DNA of 64,000 nt, taken from Thermus sediminis. GTDB lineage: Bacteria > Deinococcota > Deinococci > Deinococcales > Thermaceae. The stretch covers positions 1,537,501 to 1,601,500 of the forward strand of contig NZ_QURO01000004.1 of NCBI RefSeq assembly GCF_003426945.1, in the 5' to 3' direction. The notes beneath the pieces are model-generated. The model did no database searches. It saw nothing but the letters and a program-made list of their open reading frames with translations, and was not told the origin of the DNA. Shown here piece by piece: positions 33,704 to 50,822 of the stretch (positions are counted from its first letter, which is position 1; every line of letters starts with the position of its first letter). A program made the position numbers and the translations under genes.

Positions 33704-34477
33704 ATGAAGGACGCTTTGGAAAGGGCCCTATCCGGGGAGGGGTTCTTCGCCTTCCCCGGGCTTCTCCTCCTTGCGGGCCCCGATGCCTTCGGTTTCCTCC
33801 AGGGCCAGGCCACCCGGGACTTGAGGCGGCTAGGGGCCCCTTCGGGGGTTCTCTTCCTGAACCATAAGGGCCAGATTGAGGAGGCCGCCACCCTCTTTCC
33901 CCACGCCGAGGGCTTCCTTCTCGCCCCCTGGGGGACGCTCTCGGGCCTCAAGGCCCGGCTCCAGCGCTACATCGTCTTTGACCGGGTGGAGCTTTTGGAG
34001 CTTCCCCTCTTCCGCCTCCTCCACGCCGACGGCCGGGAGGAGGTGGCGGAGAGGGGGGAAGGGGGGCTTCCCCTCGAGGTCTTCCCCGTTTACGCCCTTC
34101 TCAAAGGGGTGCCCCTCCTTGGGGACATCCAGGGGGAGCTCCCCCAGAGCGTGGGGCTTCTCCACCTGGTGGACTACGGCAAGGGGTGCTACGTGGGCCA
34201 GGAGATCATGGCCCGCACCGAGGGGAAGGAGGTTCCCTACCGCCTGGTGGGCCTGAAGGCCCTGAGGGCTGGGGAGGTGGGGGAGCTCTTCCTGGAGGGG
34301 AAGCGGGTGGGGGAGATCAAGCGCCTGGAAAGGACGCCTTTCGGCCTTCTCGGCCTGGGGCTCGTGCGCAAGGAGGTACCCTTGGGAGGCGCGGTGACGG
34401 GGGGTGGGGGGGAGTACCTCCTCCTCCCATACCCCTTTGCGGAGGCCCTATGGAGCGGGCAGAGATCATCGGGGTAG
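33704..34477 (+). CDS. ygfZ: YgfZ-like folate-binding protein (Fe-S cluster repair)
   Basis: 257 aa, GcvT fold. The YgfZ signature [12 protein letters not shown], with its essential Cys, is at about residue 160. [14 protein letters not shown] and [11 protein letters not shown] are typical of the N-terminal domain. Family members use tetrahydrofolate to maintain some Fe-S enzymes. ATG 33704 follows AATAAT (33691-33696) by 7 bases, suggesting a leaderless start; ATG 33695 is in the same frame but overlaps that box. The 3' end overlaps cinA by 28 bases. Confidence 0.88.
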   Translation: MKDALERALSGEGFFAFPGLLLLAGPDAFGFLQGQATRDLRRLGAPSGVLFLNHKGQIEEAATLFPHAEGFLLAPWGTLSGLKARLQRYIVFDRVELLELPLFRLLHADGREEVAERGEGGLPLEVFPVYALLKGVPLLGDIQGELPQSVGLLHLVDYGKGCYVGQEIMARTEGKEVPYRLVGLKALRAGEVGELFLEGKRVGEIKRLERTPFGLLGLGLVRKEVPLGGAVTGGGGEYLLLPYPFAEALWSGQRSSG

Positions 34478-35634
34478 GCACCGAGCTCATCTACGGGGAG
34501 ACCCTGGACACCAACACCCAGGAGATCGCCAAAAGCCTCGAGCCCTACGCCCTCAAGGTGGAGAGGACCCTGAGGGTGGTGGACGAGGTTTCCCCCTTGG
34601 CCCGGGAGGTGGCCGAGGCCTGGGCAAGGGCCCGCCTCCTCGTCCTCTCCGGGGGGCTGGGGCCCACCCCGGACGACGTGACCCGGGAGGCCGTGGCCCT
34701 GGCCCTGGGGGAGCCCCTGGAGCTGGACGAGGCCATGCTCTCCCGCATTGAGGCCCTCTTCCGCGCCCGGGGCCGCCCTATGCCCCAGGCCAACCGCAAG
34801 CAGGCCCTGAGGATCCCCTCCGCCCGCTGGCTGGAAAACCCCCGGGGCACCGCCCCCGGCTGGTGGGTGCGGAAGGAAGGGAAGGACCTGGTCCTCCTCC
34901 CAGGGCCGCCCCCCGAGTGGCGGCCCATGTGGCGGGAGGTGCTCCGGGGGCTTTCCCTGCCCAGGAGGGCTTACGCCAAGCGGGTGCTGAAGACCTGGGG
35001 CCTGGGGGAGTCGGATATCGTGGAGCGGCTGGGGGGGCTTTTCCTCCGGGGAAAGGAGGTGGAGGTGGGCACCTACCCCAAGCTCCACGGGGTGGAGGTG
35101 GTGGTGCGGGGCCGGGAGGATCTGGTGGCCGATCTCTCCGAGAGGATCAGGAAAAAACTCCTCAAGGAGGTCTGGGGCGAGGGGGAGATGACCCTGGCCG
35201 AGGCGGTGAAACGGCGCCTGGAGCTAGAGGGGGCCACCCTTTCCACCATGGAGAGCCTCACCGGAGGGCTCCTGGGGGCGGAGATCACCCGCCTTCCCGG
35301 GGCCAGCCGCTTCTACCTAGGGGGCGTGGTATCCTATTCCGTAGGGGCCAAGGCCCGCTTCGGTGTGCCGGAGGAGCGCCTCGCCAAGACGGTCTCCGCC
35401 GAGACAGCCAAGGCCATGGCGGAGGCCGCCCGGGCACTTTTCGGCTCCACCTACGCTCTTTCCACTACGGGCGTGGCGGGGCCCGACCCCTTGGAAGGGG
35501 AGGCCGTGGGCACGGTCTACGTAGCCCTGGCCGGACCCGAGGGGGTGGAGGCCAGGCGGTACCGCTTTCCCGGGGACCGTGAGGTGGTGAGGCTTCGGAG
35601 CGTGTACGCCGCCCTAGCCCTTTTTGTAACATGA
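34450..35634 (+). CDS. cinA: CinA, NMN amidohydrolase / ADP-ribose pyrophosphatase-like
   Basis: 394 aa, two domains. The N-terminal MoaB/MogA-like domain (about 1-170) has [19 protein letters not shown] and [18 protein letters not shown]. The C-terminal CinA domain (about 240-394) has [19 protein letters not shown] and [20 protein letters not shown]. It acts in pyridine-nucleotide recycling. The name comes from competence-linked co-transcription with recA, and that gene order is kept here (cinA-thpR-recA). The start is internal to ygfZ. Confidence 0.95.
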   Translation: MERAEIIGVGTELIYGETLDTNTQEIAKSLEPYALKVERTLRVVDEVSPLAREVAEAWARARLLVLSGGLGPTPDDVTREAVALALGEPLELDEAMLSRIEALFRARGRPMPQANRKQALRIPSARWLENPRGTAPGWWVRKEGKDLVLLPGPPPEWRPMWREVLRGLSLPRRAYAKRVLKTWGLGESDIVERLGGLFLRGKEVEVGTYPKLHGVEVVVRGREDLVADLSERIRKKLLKEVWGEGEMTLAEAVKRRLELEGATLSTMESLTGGLLGAEITRLPGASRFYLGGVVSYSVGAKARFGVPEERLAKTVSAETAKAMAEAARALFGSTYALSTTGVAGPDPLEGEAVGTVYVALAGPEGVEARRYRFPGDREVVRLRSVYAALALFVT

Positions 35635-36224
35635 GGCTCTTCTACGCCATTTTTCTACCGGAAGACGTGCGGCGGGTCCTGGTGGAGGCCCAGGGAAAGG
35701 TTTCCCGCTACAAGGGCTGGAAGGAGGTCCCTCCCCACCAGCTCCACCTCACCCTCCTCTTCCTAGGGGAGAGGCCCGAGGAAGACCTCGAGAATCTCGT
35801 TGCCCTAGGCCACCGCCTGGGGCGGCAGGTGCCCCCCTTTTGGGCGAGGCTCAAGGGCACCGGCTACTTCCCCAACGAGGGCACGCCTCGGGTCTGGTTC
35901 GCCAAGGCCGAGGGGGAAGGCTTTGGCCCCCTGGCCCAGGGCCTGCGGGAGGGGGTGAGGGAGCTCCTAGGGGAAGGGGCCCTGGAGGCGGAGGGGGATA
36001 GGGCCTTCAAGCCCCACATCACCCTGGCCCGGCGCAAGGCCCCCGCCCCCCGGGTCCCCCCGCTGGTCTTCGGCCTCACCTGGCCCGTGGAAGTCTTCGC
36101 CCTGGTGCGTTCGGAGCTTAGGCCTAAGGGACCCGTCTACACGATCCTGGAGAGATTCCCCTTGCGAGGTGAACATGGACGAAAACAGGAAGAGAGCCCT
36201 GGAGAACGCCCTGAAGACCATTGA
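35631..36224 (+). CDS. thpR: RNA 2',3'-cyclic phosphodiesterase (2'-5' RNA ligase family)
   Basis: 197 aa. The two HxT motifs are HLTLLFLG (about residue 39) and HITLARR (about 129), the mark of the 2H phosphoesterase fold. RLFYAIFLP opens the protein. It overlaps cinA by ATGA. Its last about 17 residues (polar, [17 protein letters not shown]) are encoded over the recA start, so the tail may be there because the recA ribosome site and start are fixed. Confidence 0.93.
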   Translation: MRLFYAIFLPEDVRRVLVEAQGKVSRYKGWKEVPPHQLHLTLLFLGERPEEDLENLVALGHRLGRQVPPFWARLKGTGYFPNEGTPRVWFAKAEGEGFGPLAQGLREGVRELLGEGALEAEGDRAFKPHITLARRKAPAPRVPPLVFGLTWPVEVFALVRSELRPKGPVYTILERFPLRGEHGRKQEESPGERPEDH

Positions 36225-37197
36225 GAAGGAGTTCGGCAAGGGTGCGGTTATGCGCCTAGGGGAGATGCCTAGGCAACAGGTGGACGTGATCCCCACGGGC
36301 TCCTTAGGCCTGGACCTGGCCCTCGGCATCGGGGGGATTCCCCGGGGGCGGGTCATCGAGATCTACGGGCCGGAATCCGGGGGCAAGACCACCCTGGCCC
36401 TCACCATCATCGCCCAGGCCCAGAAGCAGGGGGGAGTGGCGGCCTTCGTGGATGCGGAGCACGCCCTGGACCCCTTGTACGCCGCCAAGCTTGGGGTGAA
36501 GGTGGAGGACCTCCTGGTCTCCCAGCCGGACACCGGGGAGCAGGCCCTGGAGATCGTGGAGCTCCTGGCCCGCTCGGGGGCGGTGGACGTCATCGTGGTG
36601 GACTCTGTGGCTGCTTTGGTGCCCAAGGCGGAGATCGAGGGGGAGATGGGCGACCAACACGTAGGCCTTCAGGCTAGGCTCATGAGCCAGGCCCTGAGGA
36701 AGCTCACCGCTGTCCTCTCCAAAAGCAACACCGCTGCCATCTTCATCAACCAGGTGCGGGAGAAGGTGGGGGTTATGTACGGGAACCCCGAGACCACCCC
36801 TGGGGGAAGGGCCCTCAAGTTTTACTCCAGCGTCCGCCTGGACGTGCGCAAAAGCGGCCAGCCCATCAAGGTCGGCAACGAGGCCGTGGGCATCAAGGTG
36901 AAGGTAAAGGTGGTGAAGAACAAGTTGGCCCCGCCCTTCCGGGAAGCCGAGCTGGAAATCTACTTCGGCCGGGGCTTGGACCCGGTCATGGACCTGGTCA
37001 ACGTAGCCGTGGCGGCAGGGGTCGTGGAGAAGGCCGGCTCCTGGTTCTCCTACGGGGAGCACCGCCTGGGCCAGGGCAAGGAGAAGGCGGTGGAGTATCT
37101 CCGGGAGCGCCCCGAACTCCTGGAGGAGGTCCGGGCCAGGGTGCTGGAGCGGGCGGGCGAGGTGGTCCTTTCCGCCAGCGAGGAAGAGGGGGAGTAG
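36175..37197 (+). CDS. recA: RecA recombinase
   Basis: 340 aa. Walker [10 protein letters not shown], Walker [16 protein letters not shown]1/L2 loops [15 protein letters not shown] and [19 protein letters not shown], and FINQVREK are all present. The acidic tail ends SEEEGE. It promotes strand exchange in recombination and natural transformation, which Thermus performs efficiently. ATG 36175 is used because GAGGTGA lies 5-6 bases upstream; a GTG at 36169 is inside that site. No LexA-like box is seen, and transcription probably comes from cinA. Confidence 0.98.
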   Translation: MDENRKRALENALKTIEKEFGKGAVMRLGEMPRQQVDVIPTGSLGLDLALGIGGIPRGRVIEIYGPESGGKTTLALTIIAQAQKQGGVAAFVDAEHALDPLYAAKLGVKVEDLLVSQPDTGEQALEIVELLARSGAVDVIVVDSVAALVPKAEIEGEMGDQHVGLQARLMSQALRKLTAVLSKSNTAAIFINQVREKVGVMYGNPETTPGGRALKFYSSVRLDVRKSGQPIKVGNEAVGIKVKVKVVKNKLAPPFREAELEIYFGRGLDPVMDLVNVAVAAGVVEKAGSWFSYGEHRLGQGKEKAVEYLRERPELLEEVRARVLERAGEVVLSASEEEGE

Positions 37198-38826
37198 ATG
37201 AGCCTTCTGGACCTGGTGCTTTTGCTCCTGGTCCTGGCCCTCCTTGCGGCCCTCTTCCTTCGGCGCAGGGGGGAGGAGCAGGCTAAGGAGGAGGCGAGGG
37301 AGATCCTGGAGGCCGCCCGCCGGGAGGCCAGGGAGATCCTGGACGCGGCCCGTCAAGAGGCCAAGGCCCTCCGCGAAGAAGGGGAGGGCCGGATCCAGGC
37401 CCTCCGCCGGGAACTGGAGAAGGAGATGGGGGCCCGGGCCGAGGCCCTGGAAAGGGAGGCCAAAAGGCGCCTGGCCGAGACCGAGGAGCGCCTCAAGGCC
37501 GAGCGGGAGGAGCTGAGGGGGGAAAGGGAGCGCCTCAAGGCCGAGCGGGAGGAGCTCCGCCGGGAGGCGGAAAGGCTTTCCAAACGGGGCGAGGCTCTGG
37601 ACGCCCGGGCCCTCAAGCTGGACGCCCTGGAGGAGGCCCTAAAGGCCAAGGAGGCCGGGCTCGTCCAGCGGGAGAAGGAGATCGAGCAAAGGCTCCACCA
37701 GGTGGCGGGCCTCTCCCCCGAGGAGGCGAGGAGGCTCATCCTGGAGAGGCTGGACCAGGAGCTGGAGGAGGAGAAGGCGGCCCGGGTGCGGGCCGCCTTG
37801 GAGAGGGCCCGGGCAGAGGCCCGGCGCGAGGCCCAGAAGATCCTGGCCCAGGCCATGCAGCGCCAGGCCTCGGAGACCGCGGCCCAGCTCTCCGTTTCCG
37901 TGGTCCCCATCCCCTCCGATGCCATGAAGGGGCGGATCATCGGCCGCGAGGGGCGGAACATCCGCACCTTTGAGGCCCTCACCGGGGTGGACCTGATCAT
38001 CGACGACACCCCGGAGGCGGTCCTCCTCTCCTCCTTCAACCCCGTGCGCCGGGAGATCGCCCGCATGGCCCTGGAGGAGCTTCTCCAGGACGGGCGCATC
38101 CACCCAGGCCGCATCGAGGAGGTGGTGGAGAAGGCCAAGGGGGAGATGAAGACCTTCATCTACGAAAGGGGAGAGGAGGCGGCCCTCGAGGCCGGGGTGG
38201 TGGGCCTGAAGCCGGGCCTGGTGCAGCTTCTGGGGAGGCTCCACTTCCGCTCCAGCTACGGCCAGAACGTCCTCAAGCACTCGGTCCAGGTGGCCCACCT
38301 CGCGGGGATCATGGCGGCGGAGCTGGGCCTGGACACCGGGCTTGCCCGCAGAGCCGGGCTTCTCCACGACCTGGGCAAGAGCGTGGATCGGGAGGTGGAG
38401 GGGAGCCACGTGGAGATCGGCATCGCCCTGGCCCGCCGCTTCGGCGAGCCCCCCGAGGTCCTGGATGCCATCGCCCACCACCACGACCCCGAGAACGCCG
38501 AGACCCTTTACGCTGTCCTGGTGGCCGCCGCCGACGCCCTCTCCGCCGCCCGGCCCGGGGCCAGGCGGGAGAGCCTGGAGGAGTACCTAGAGCGCCTTGA
38601 GGCCCTGGAGCGCATTGCCCTTTCCTTCCCTGGGGTGGAGACGGCCTTCGCGGTGCAGGCGGGTCGGGAGGTCCGGGTCATCGTCAAGCCCGAAAAGGTC
38701 ACCGACGCCAAGGCCACCCTCCTGGCCCGGGAGATCGCAAACCGCATCGAGCGGGAGATGAACTACCCCGGGCAGGTGCAGGTGACCGTGGTGCGGGAAA
38801 CCCGAGTGGTGGAGTACGCTAGGTGA
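37198..38826 (+). CDS. rny: Ribonuclease Y
   Basis: 542 aa. An N-terminal membrane anchor (DLVLLLLVLALLAALFL), a long Glu/Arg-rich coiled coil at about 25-220, a KH domain with GRIIGREGRNIRTFEALTG, then the HD domain with HDLGK and AIAHHHDPE. It starts mRNA decay at the membrane. The ATG directly abuts the recA stop. Confidence 0.97.
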   Translation: MSLLDLVLLLLVLALLAALFLRRRGEEQAKEEAREILEAARREAREILDAARQEAKALREEGEGRIQALRRELEKEMGARAEALEREAKRRLAETEERLKAEREELRGERERLKAEREELRREAERLSKRGEALDARALKLDALEEALKAKEAGLVQREKEIEQRLHQVAGLSPEEARRLILERLDQELEEEKAARVRAALERARAEARREAQKILAQAMQRQASETAAQLSVSVVPIPSDAMKGRIIGREGRNIRTFEALTGVDLIIDDTPEAVLLSSFNPVRREIARMALEELLQDGRIHPGRIEEVVEKAKGEMKTFIYERGEEAALEAGVVGLKPGLVQLLGRLHFRSSYGQNVLKHSVQVAHLAGIMAAELGLDTGLARRAGLLHDLGKSVDREVEGSHVEIGIALARRFGEPPEVLDAIAHHHDPENAETLYAVLVAAADALSAARPGARRESLEEYLERLEALERIALSFPGVETAFAVQAGREVRVIVKPEKVTDAKATLLAREIANRIEREMNYPGQVQVTVVRETRVVEYAR

Positions 38827-38837
38827 AGTGAGGCCCT

Positions 38838-39869
38838 ATGCTTAAAGGCGAGGACATCGGGATCGACTTGGGGACGGCCAGCGTCCTCATCTACGTGCGG
38901 GGAAAGGGGATCGTCCTGAGGGAGCCCTCGGTAATCGCCGTGGTCCAGGGGAAGAGGGAGGTGAAGGCGGTGGGGGCCGAGGCCTACCGCATGCTGGGAC
39001 GCACCCCCGGCAACATCGTGGCCGTGCGGCCCCTCAAAGACGGGGTTATCGCCGACTACGCCCTCACCGAGCGCATGCTCCTCCTCTTCCTGCAAAAGGT
39101 CCTTTCCCCCGTGAGCCGCTTCTTCCGGCCTCGGGTCATGGTGGGGGTGCCCTCTGGGGTCACGGACGTGGAAAGGCGGGCTGTGGTCCAGGCGGTCTCC
39201 GCCCTGGCCCAGAAGGTTTACCTCATCGAGGAGCCCTTGGCCGCGGCCATCGGGGCGGGCATCCGGGTGGCCGAGCCCACGGGGAGCATGGTGGTGGACA
39301 TCGGAGGCGGCTCCACGGACATCGCCGTCATCTCCCTAGGGGGGATCGTGCGCTCGGAAAGCTTAAGGATCGCGGGCAATGAGATGGACCAGGCCATCAT
39401 CCGCCACATCCGCCAGAAGTACAGCCTCCTCATCGGGGAACGCACCGCCGAGGAGCTCAAGATCCAGCTGGGCCGGGCCAAGCTCCTCCCTGGGGAGGAG
39501 CGGGAGGTGGCCGAGGTGCGGGGCCGGGACCTCATCACCGGCCTCCCCCGCACCGCAGAGATTCCCGCCGAAGACGTGGCCGAGGCCTTGAAGGAGCCCT
39601 TGGAAAAGATCTTCCAGGGGGTGAGGTCGGTGTTGGAGACCACGCCCCCCGAGCTGGCCTCGGACATCTACGAGCGGGGCATCCTCCTCACCGGGGGTGG
39701 GGCGCTCCTCAAGAACCTGGACCTCGCCCTGCAGGAGGCCACCGGAGTCCCGGTGGTGGTGGCGGAGAACGCCATTGAGGCGGTGGCCCTGGGCACGGGG
39801 AAGGCCCTGGAAATGCTCCACGTCTTGGAGGACACCATCGTTTCCTCGGACGACGTCCTGAAGAGGTGA
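38838..39869 (+). CDS. mreB: Rod shape-determining protein MreB
   Basis: 343 aa, actin fold. Phosphate-1 motif DIGIDLGTASVLIY, phosphate-2 VVDIGGGSTDIAV, adenosine motif GILLTGGGALLKNLD. RIAGNEMDQAI is typical MreB. It guides cell-wall elongation under the inner membrane. mreC and mreD do not follow. Confidence 0.97.
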   Translation: MLKGEDIGIDLGTASVLIYVRGKGIVLREPSVIAVVQGKREVKAVGAEAYRMLGRTPGNIVAVRPLKDGVIADYALTERMLLLFLQKVLSPVSRFFRPRVMVGVPSGVTDVERRAVVQAVSALAQKVYLIEEPLAAAIGAGIRVAEPTGSMVVDIGGGSTDIAVISLGGIVRSESLRIAGNEMDQAIIRHIRQKYSLLIGERTAEELKIQLGRAKLLPGEEREVAEVRGRDLITGLPRTAEIPAEDVAEALKEPLEKIFQGVRSVLETTPPELASDIYERGILLTGGGALLKNLDLALQEATGVPVVVAENAIEAVALGTGKALEMLHVLEDTIVSSDDVLKR

Positions 39870-39873
39870 GGCC

Positions 39874-40299
39874 GTGGAGATCGGGGAGATCCTGAGGTTC
39901 CTCCCCCACCGCTACCCCTTCCTCCTCATCGACCGGGTCCTCGAGGCGGACGAGAAGCGCTTCCGCGCCCTCAAAAACGTCACCTTCAACGAGCCCCACT
40001 TCCAGGGGCACTTCCCCGGCTACCCCATCATGCCGGGGGTCCTGATCCTCGAGGCCATGGCCCAGGCGGCCGTGGGCACCCTGGCCCGCCAGCCGGGGGT
40101 GGCGCCAGGGGGGCTCGTCTTCCTAGTGGGGGTGGAGGAGGCCCGCTTCAAAAAGCCCGTGGTCCCTGGGGACACCCTGATCCTGGAGGGGGAACTCCTC
40201 TTCTTCCGGAGGGGCTTGGGCAAGGTGGCGGTGAGGGCCCTGGTGGAGGGAGAGGAAAGGGCGAGGGCCACCCTGAGCTTCGCCCTTGGGGAAGGGTGA
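39874..40299 (+). CDS. fabZ: 3-hydroxyacyl-ACP dehydratase FabZ
   Basis: 141 aa, hotdog fold. The catalytic His is in HFQGHFPGYPIMPGVLILEA, the FabZ signature, with RYPFLLIDRVLE before it. It carries out the dehydration step of fatty-acid elongation. GTG start 4 bases after mreB; the stop overlaps the next ATG (TGATG). Confidence 0.96.
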   Translation: MEIGEILRFLPHRYPFLLIDRVLEADEKRFRALKNVTFNEPHFQGHFPGYPIMPGVLILEAMAQAAVGTLARQPGVAPGGLVFLVGVEEARFKKPVVPGDTLILEGELLFFRRGLGKVAVRALVEGEERARATLSFALGEG

Positions 40300-40937
40300 T
40301 GGCGGACCTCTTCGCCTACCTCAAGCGGGCCCGGGGCGGCCGGGTGGTGCAGACGGGCTTCCTCTCCCTAGAGGAGCAGGCGGAGCTGGAGGCCCTGGCC
40401 CGCAAGGAGGGTCTCTGCGTTTCCTTCTTTGGGGGCTTCCCCTTGGCGGAGCGGAAGGCGGCCGTGCTTTACCCTCCGGAGGTCCCTTCCGTCCACGACC
40501 CGGTGGAGGTCTTCTTCCTGGAGAAGGAGCCCCCCGAGCTGGGCGAGGCCATGGGGGATGTGGAGCCCCATGAGGAAGGCTTTTTGGTGGCCCTTTTGCC
40601 CAAGGGAAGGAAGACCCTAGAGGAGGCGGGATTTACCCTCCTTCCCCCTCCCGAGGAGGCCCTGAGGCCCTCCAAAGAGAGGGTGCGCACCCTGGTGGTG
40701 CCCTCCTTGCGGGTGGACGCCGTGGGGGCCAAGGGGTTTGGGGTTTCCCGCAACTACTTCGTCCAGGGGGTGAAGGCGGGAAAGGTGCGCCTTAGGGGCA
40801 AGGTGGCTTCCCCCAAGGAGGAGATCGCTCCCGGAGACGTCCTCCTGGCCGAGGGCCTGGGGAGCCTACGGCTCCTTGAGGTCCTTGGCGAAACCCGGCG
40901 GGGCAATTATAAAATCAAGGTGGAGGTGGAGCGCTAG
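40299..40937 (+). CDS. S4-domain RNA-binding protein (YlmH-like)
   Basis: 212 aa. The C-terminal S4 domain (about 130-195) reads LRVDAVGAKGFGVSRNYFVQ, then AGKVRLRGKVASPKEEIAPGD. The N-terminal half resembles the YlmH family seen with division genes in other bacteria; recent work ties YlmH-like proteins to rescue of stalled 50S subunits, so a translation role is a reasonable guess. It is the last gene before the rpoB promoter. Confidence 0.8.
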   Translation: MADLFAYLKRARGGRVVQTGFLSLEEQAELEALARKEGLCVSFFGGFPLAERKAAVLYPPEVPSVHDPVEVFFLEKEPPELGEAMGDVEPHEEGFLVALLPKGRKTLEEAGFTLLPPPEEALRPSKERVRTLVVPSLRVDAVGAKGFGVSRNYFVQGVKAGKVRLRGKVASPKEEIAPGDVLLAEGLGSLRLLEVLGETRRGNYKIKVEVER

Positions 40938-40959
40938 GGAAGATCCATCGGCTTTGGGC

Positions 40960-40987
40960 TTGACGGAAGAAGGGAGCGTCCTATAGA
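40960..40987 (+). promoter_or_regulatory. rpoBC promoter
   Basis: TTGACG (40960-40965), a 16-base spacer, TATAGA (40982-40987). It is one of the best matches in the window to the main sigma consensus. The predicted start near 40994 leaves a 120-base leader before the rpoB ATG. Confidence 0.75.
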
Positions 40988-40996
40988 CTAAGGTTT

Positions 40997-41061
40997 GTGC
41001 TCTTTGGTCGGGCCAAGGGAGCACGGTAAGAGCCAGCTGCCGCAAGGGGGTCCCCTTGCGG
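40997..41061 (+). promoter_or_regulatory. Structured 5' leader of rpoBC (two hairpins)
   Basis: Hairpin 1: GTGCTC / GAGCAC arms at 40997-41024, extended by TGG/CCA. Hairpin 2: perfect 10-base arms CCGCAAGGGG / CCCCTTGCGG at 41040-41061 with a GT loop. Neither is followed by a T run. They could stabilise the mRNA, slow polymerase, or serve in autogenous control of polymerase synthesis. The rest of 40938-41113 is non-coding. Confidence 0.55.
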
Positions 41062-41113
41062 AAGAACCCTGTTAGCTTACCTCGGGCGGCCCGCTTCCCC
41101 TCAGAGGTGACGC

Positions 41114-44473
<3,360 letters not shown>

Positions 44474-44495
44474 ACCACAGCCACCTGGAGGGAAG

Positions 44496-49067
<4,572 letters not shown>

Positions 49068-49072
49068 GTGTA

Positions 49073-49100
49073 CCCCGCCGAGGCTTGGGCCTCGGCGGGG
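49073..49100 (+). terminator. rpoBC terminator hairpin
   Basis: Twelve-base arms CCCCGCCGAGGC / GCCTCGGCGGGG with a 4-base loop, 5 bases after the rpoC stop. Only CCCCTTT follows, so it relies on hairpin strength. Some read-through to the aldolase gene 14 bases on is likely. Confidence 0.7.
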
Positions 49101-49113
49101 CCCCTTTGGGACG

Positions 49114-49692
49114 ATGTTAGCCAAGGTCTTTTCCACCTTTCGCCAAGTGGGTGAGGACCTCTTCCGCCAGAGGCTCATCTCGGCCACGGCGGGCAACTTC
49201 TCCGTGCGCACCAAGGAGGGCTTCCTCATCACCAAAAGCGGGGTGCAGAAGGCCCACCTGACCCCGGAGGACCTGGTGGAGGTCCCCTTGGAGGGGCCTA
49301 TCCCCGAGGGGGCCAGCGTGGAGAGCGTGGTCCACCGGGAGGTGTACCGGAGGACCCCGGCCTGGGCCCTCGTCCACGCCCATCCCCGGGTGGCCGTGGC
49401 CCTCTCCCTCCACCTGGACCGCCTCCTGCCCCTGGACCTCGAGGGCCAGCTCCACCTGAAGGAGGTGCCCGTCCTCTCCCCCAAGAGCGCTTCGGGCACG
49501 GAGGAGGCCGCCAGGGCCGTGGCCGAAGCCCTTCGGCATAGCCGGGTCTGCCTCCTCAGGGGGCACGGGGCCTTCGCCCGGGGCGGGAAGGAGAAGCCGG
49601 AGGAGGCCCTTCTGGAAGCCTATGGCCTCATGACCACCTTGGAGGAGAGCGCCGAGATCCTCTTTTATGAGCGCCTGTGGGGGAGAGCATGA
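49114..49692 (+). CDS. Class II aldolase/adducin family protein
   Basis: 192 aa. Substrate loop TAGNFSVRTKEGFLITKSG, catalytic-type Glu in VESVVHREVYRR, zinc histidines in LVHAHPRVAVAL and the third in LRGHGAFARGG. All three His of the metal site are present. Family members include fuculose/rhamnulose phosphate aldolases and methylthioribulose-phosphate dehydratase; the exact reaction is not clear. The start is ATG 49114, just after the rpoC terminator. Confidence 0.88.
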   Translation: MLAKVFSTFRQVGEDLFRQRLISATAGNFSVRTKEGFLITKSGVQKAHLTPEDLVEVPLEGPIPEGASVESVVHREVYRRTPAWALVHAHPRVAVALSLHLDRLLPLDLEGQLHLKEVPVLSPKSASGTEEAARAVAEALRHSRVCLLRGHGAFARGGKEKPEEALLEAYGLMTTLEESAEILFYERLWGRA

Positions 49693-49928
49693 GGGTCCTT
49701 TTTGTGGAGGGCAAGGAGGAGGAGGCCTTAAGGGCCTTGGCCCGGGAGCTCCCTCACCCTTACTGGCTTCTTGAGGGGGAAGGGCTTTTTCTCCTCCAGG
49801 TCTTCGGGGCCTCGGAGGAGGCGGCCTCCAGGGCCCGGGAGGTGCCCGGGGTTAAGGTTTGGGCCTTTCGCCTCCAGGATGGGGTAGTCTATGGGGGATG
49901 CGGGAAGAGATCGGCTACATCCCCGTAG
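49689..49928 (+). CDS. Small protein, unknown function
   Basis: 79 aa. The ATG overlaps the aldolase stop and its own end overlaps the next gene by 31 bases. Opens RVLFVEGKEEEALRALAREL and carries an alternating strand/helix pattern like a small alpha/beta domain. The last eight residues (CGKRSATS) lie in the overlap and look frame-forced. No family recognised. Confidence 0.6.
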   Translation: MRVLFVEGKEEEALRALARELPHPYWLLEGEGLFLLQVFGASEEAASRAREVPGVKVWAFRLQDGVVYGGCGKRSATSP

Positions 49929-50740
49929 GGGGGGCAGAGCTCTACGTGGAGGACGTGGGGGACCTGCACGCCCCCGCCCTCTTTGTCCTTCACGGCGGCC
50001 CTGGGGGGAACGCCTACGTCCTGAGGGAGGGCCTCGGGGAGTACCTGGAGGACTTCCGCGTCATCTACTTTGACCAGCGGGGCTCGGGGCGGAGCCTGGA
50101 GCTCCCCGACGACCCGAGGCTTTTCACTGTGGACGCCTTGGCGGAGGACACCCTCCTCCTGGCCGAGGCCCTGGGGCTGGACCGCTTCGCCCTCCTGGGG
50201 CACGGCTTCGGGGCCCTGGTGGCCCTGGAGGTCCTCCGCCGCTACCCAGAGGCCAGGGGGGCGGTTCTTCTCGCTCCCTGGTTGAGTTTTCCCTGGCTTG
50301 CGGCCCGGCTGGCGGAGGCTGCCGGGCTTTCCCCTTCCGAGGACCCGGAGGAAACCCTCCGGGCCGCCCTGGAAAGGGCTGAGCCCAAGCTTCTCTTTGA
50401 CCGCCTCATGTTCCCGAGCCAAAGGAGCCGCCTGGAGTACGAGTGGGTGGTGGAGGGCTCGGGGATCCTGGGCCCCGACGCCCCGGCCCGGGCCTTCCTG
50501 CGGAACGGCCTCTGGCGCCTGGACTACACCCCCTACCTCACCCCAAGCCGGAGGCCCGTGGCCGTGGTGGTGGGGGAGAAGGACGGCACCAGCTACCCCT
50601 ACGCCGAGGAGGTGGCCGAGCGCCTCGGGGCCCCCATCCACGTGATCCCCGAGGCGGGGCACTTCCCCTGGATGGACCAGCCAGAGGCCTTCGAGGAGGC
50701 CTTCCTCGAGGCCCTCTCGGCCCTACGCGTGCTACACTAG
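49898..50740 (+). CDS. Proline iminopeptidase-related alpha/beta hydrolase lacking the catalytic Ser
   Basis: 280 aa. The HGGPGG oxyanion motif of proline iminopeptidases (about residue 37) and YFDQRGSGRS are present. The nucleophile elbow, however, reads LLGHGFGALVAL, with Gly where Ser is expected. The acid (GEKDGTSYP) and base (EAGHFPWMD) are kept. A related Thermus protein is catalogued as proline-iminopeptidase-related, so this change may be inherited rather than decay. It could be a non-hydrolytic binding protein or use another nucleophile. Confidence 0.88.
   Translation: MREEIGYIPVGGAELYVEDVGDLHAPALFVLHGGPGGNAYVLREGLGEYLEDFRVIYFDQRGSGRSLELPDDPRLFTVDALAEDTLLLAEALGLDRFALLGHGFGALVALEVLRRYPEARGAVLLAPWLSFPWLAARLAEAAGLSPSEDPEETLRAALERAEPKLLFDRLMFPSQRSRLEYEWVVEGSGILGPDAPARAFLRNGLWRLDYTPYLTPSRRPVAVVVGEKDGTSYPYAEEVAERLGAPIHVIPEAGHFPWMDQPEAFEEAFLEALSALRVLH
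50733..50738 (+). promoter_or_regulatory. -10 box of the thiBP transcript
   Basis: TACACT inside the end of the hydrolase gene. The predicted start, 7 bases on, coincides with the first base of the riboswitch P1 stem. No clear -35. Confidence 0.5.
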
Positions 50741-50744
50741 AGGC

Positions 50745-50822
50745 GTCACCGGGGGTGCCCCTAGGGGGCTGAGAGATACCCTTGGAACCTGATCCGGGTA
50801 ATGCCGGCGTAGGGAAGGTGAC
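50745..50822 (+). ncRNA. TPP riboswitch (THI box)
   Basis: The canonical core is present: GGGGTGCCC, GGGCTGAGAGATACCC, AACCTGATCCGGGTAATGCC and GGCGTAGGGAA. P1 pairs GTCACC (50745-50750) with GGTGAC (50817-50822). Downstream, CCCCTCC (50828-50834) can pair with the ribosome site GGAGGGG (50845-50851), and a second GGTGACC (50836-50842) lies in that hairpin's loop. The likely mode is translational: TPP bound, P1 forms and the ribosome site is masked; no TPP, the P1 5' strand pairs with the second GGTGAC and opens the site. TTTT after the hairpin also allows termination. Confidence 0.96.
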
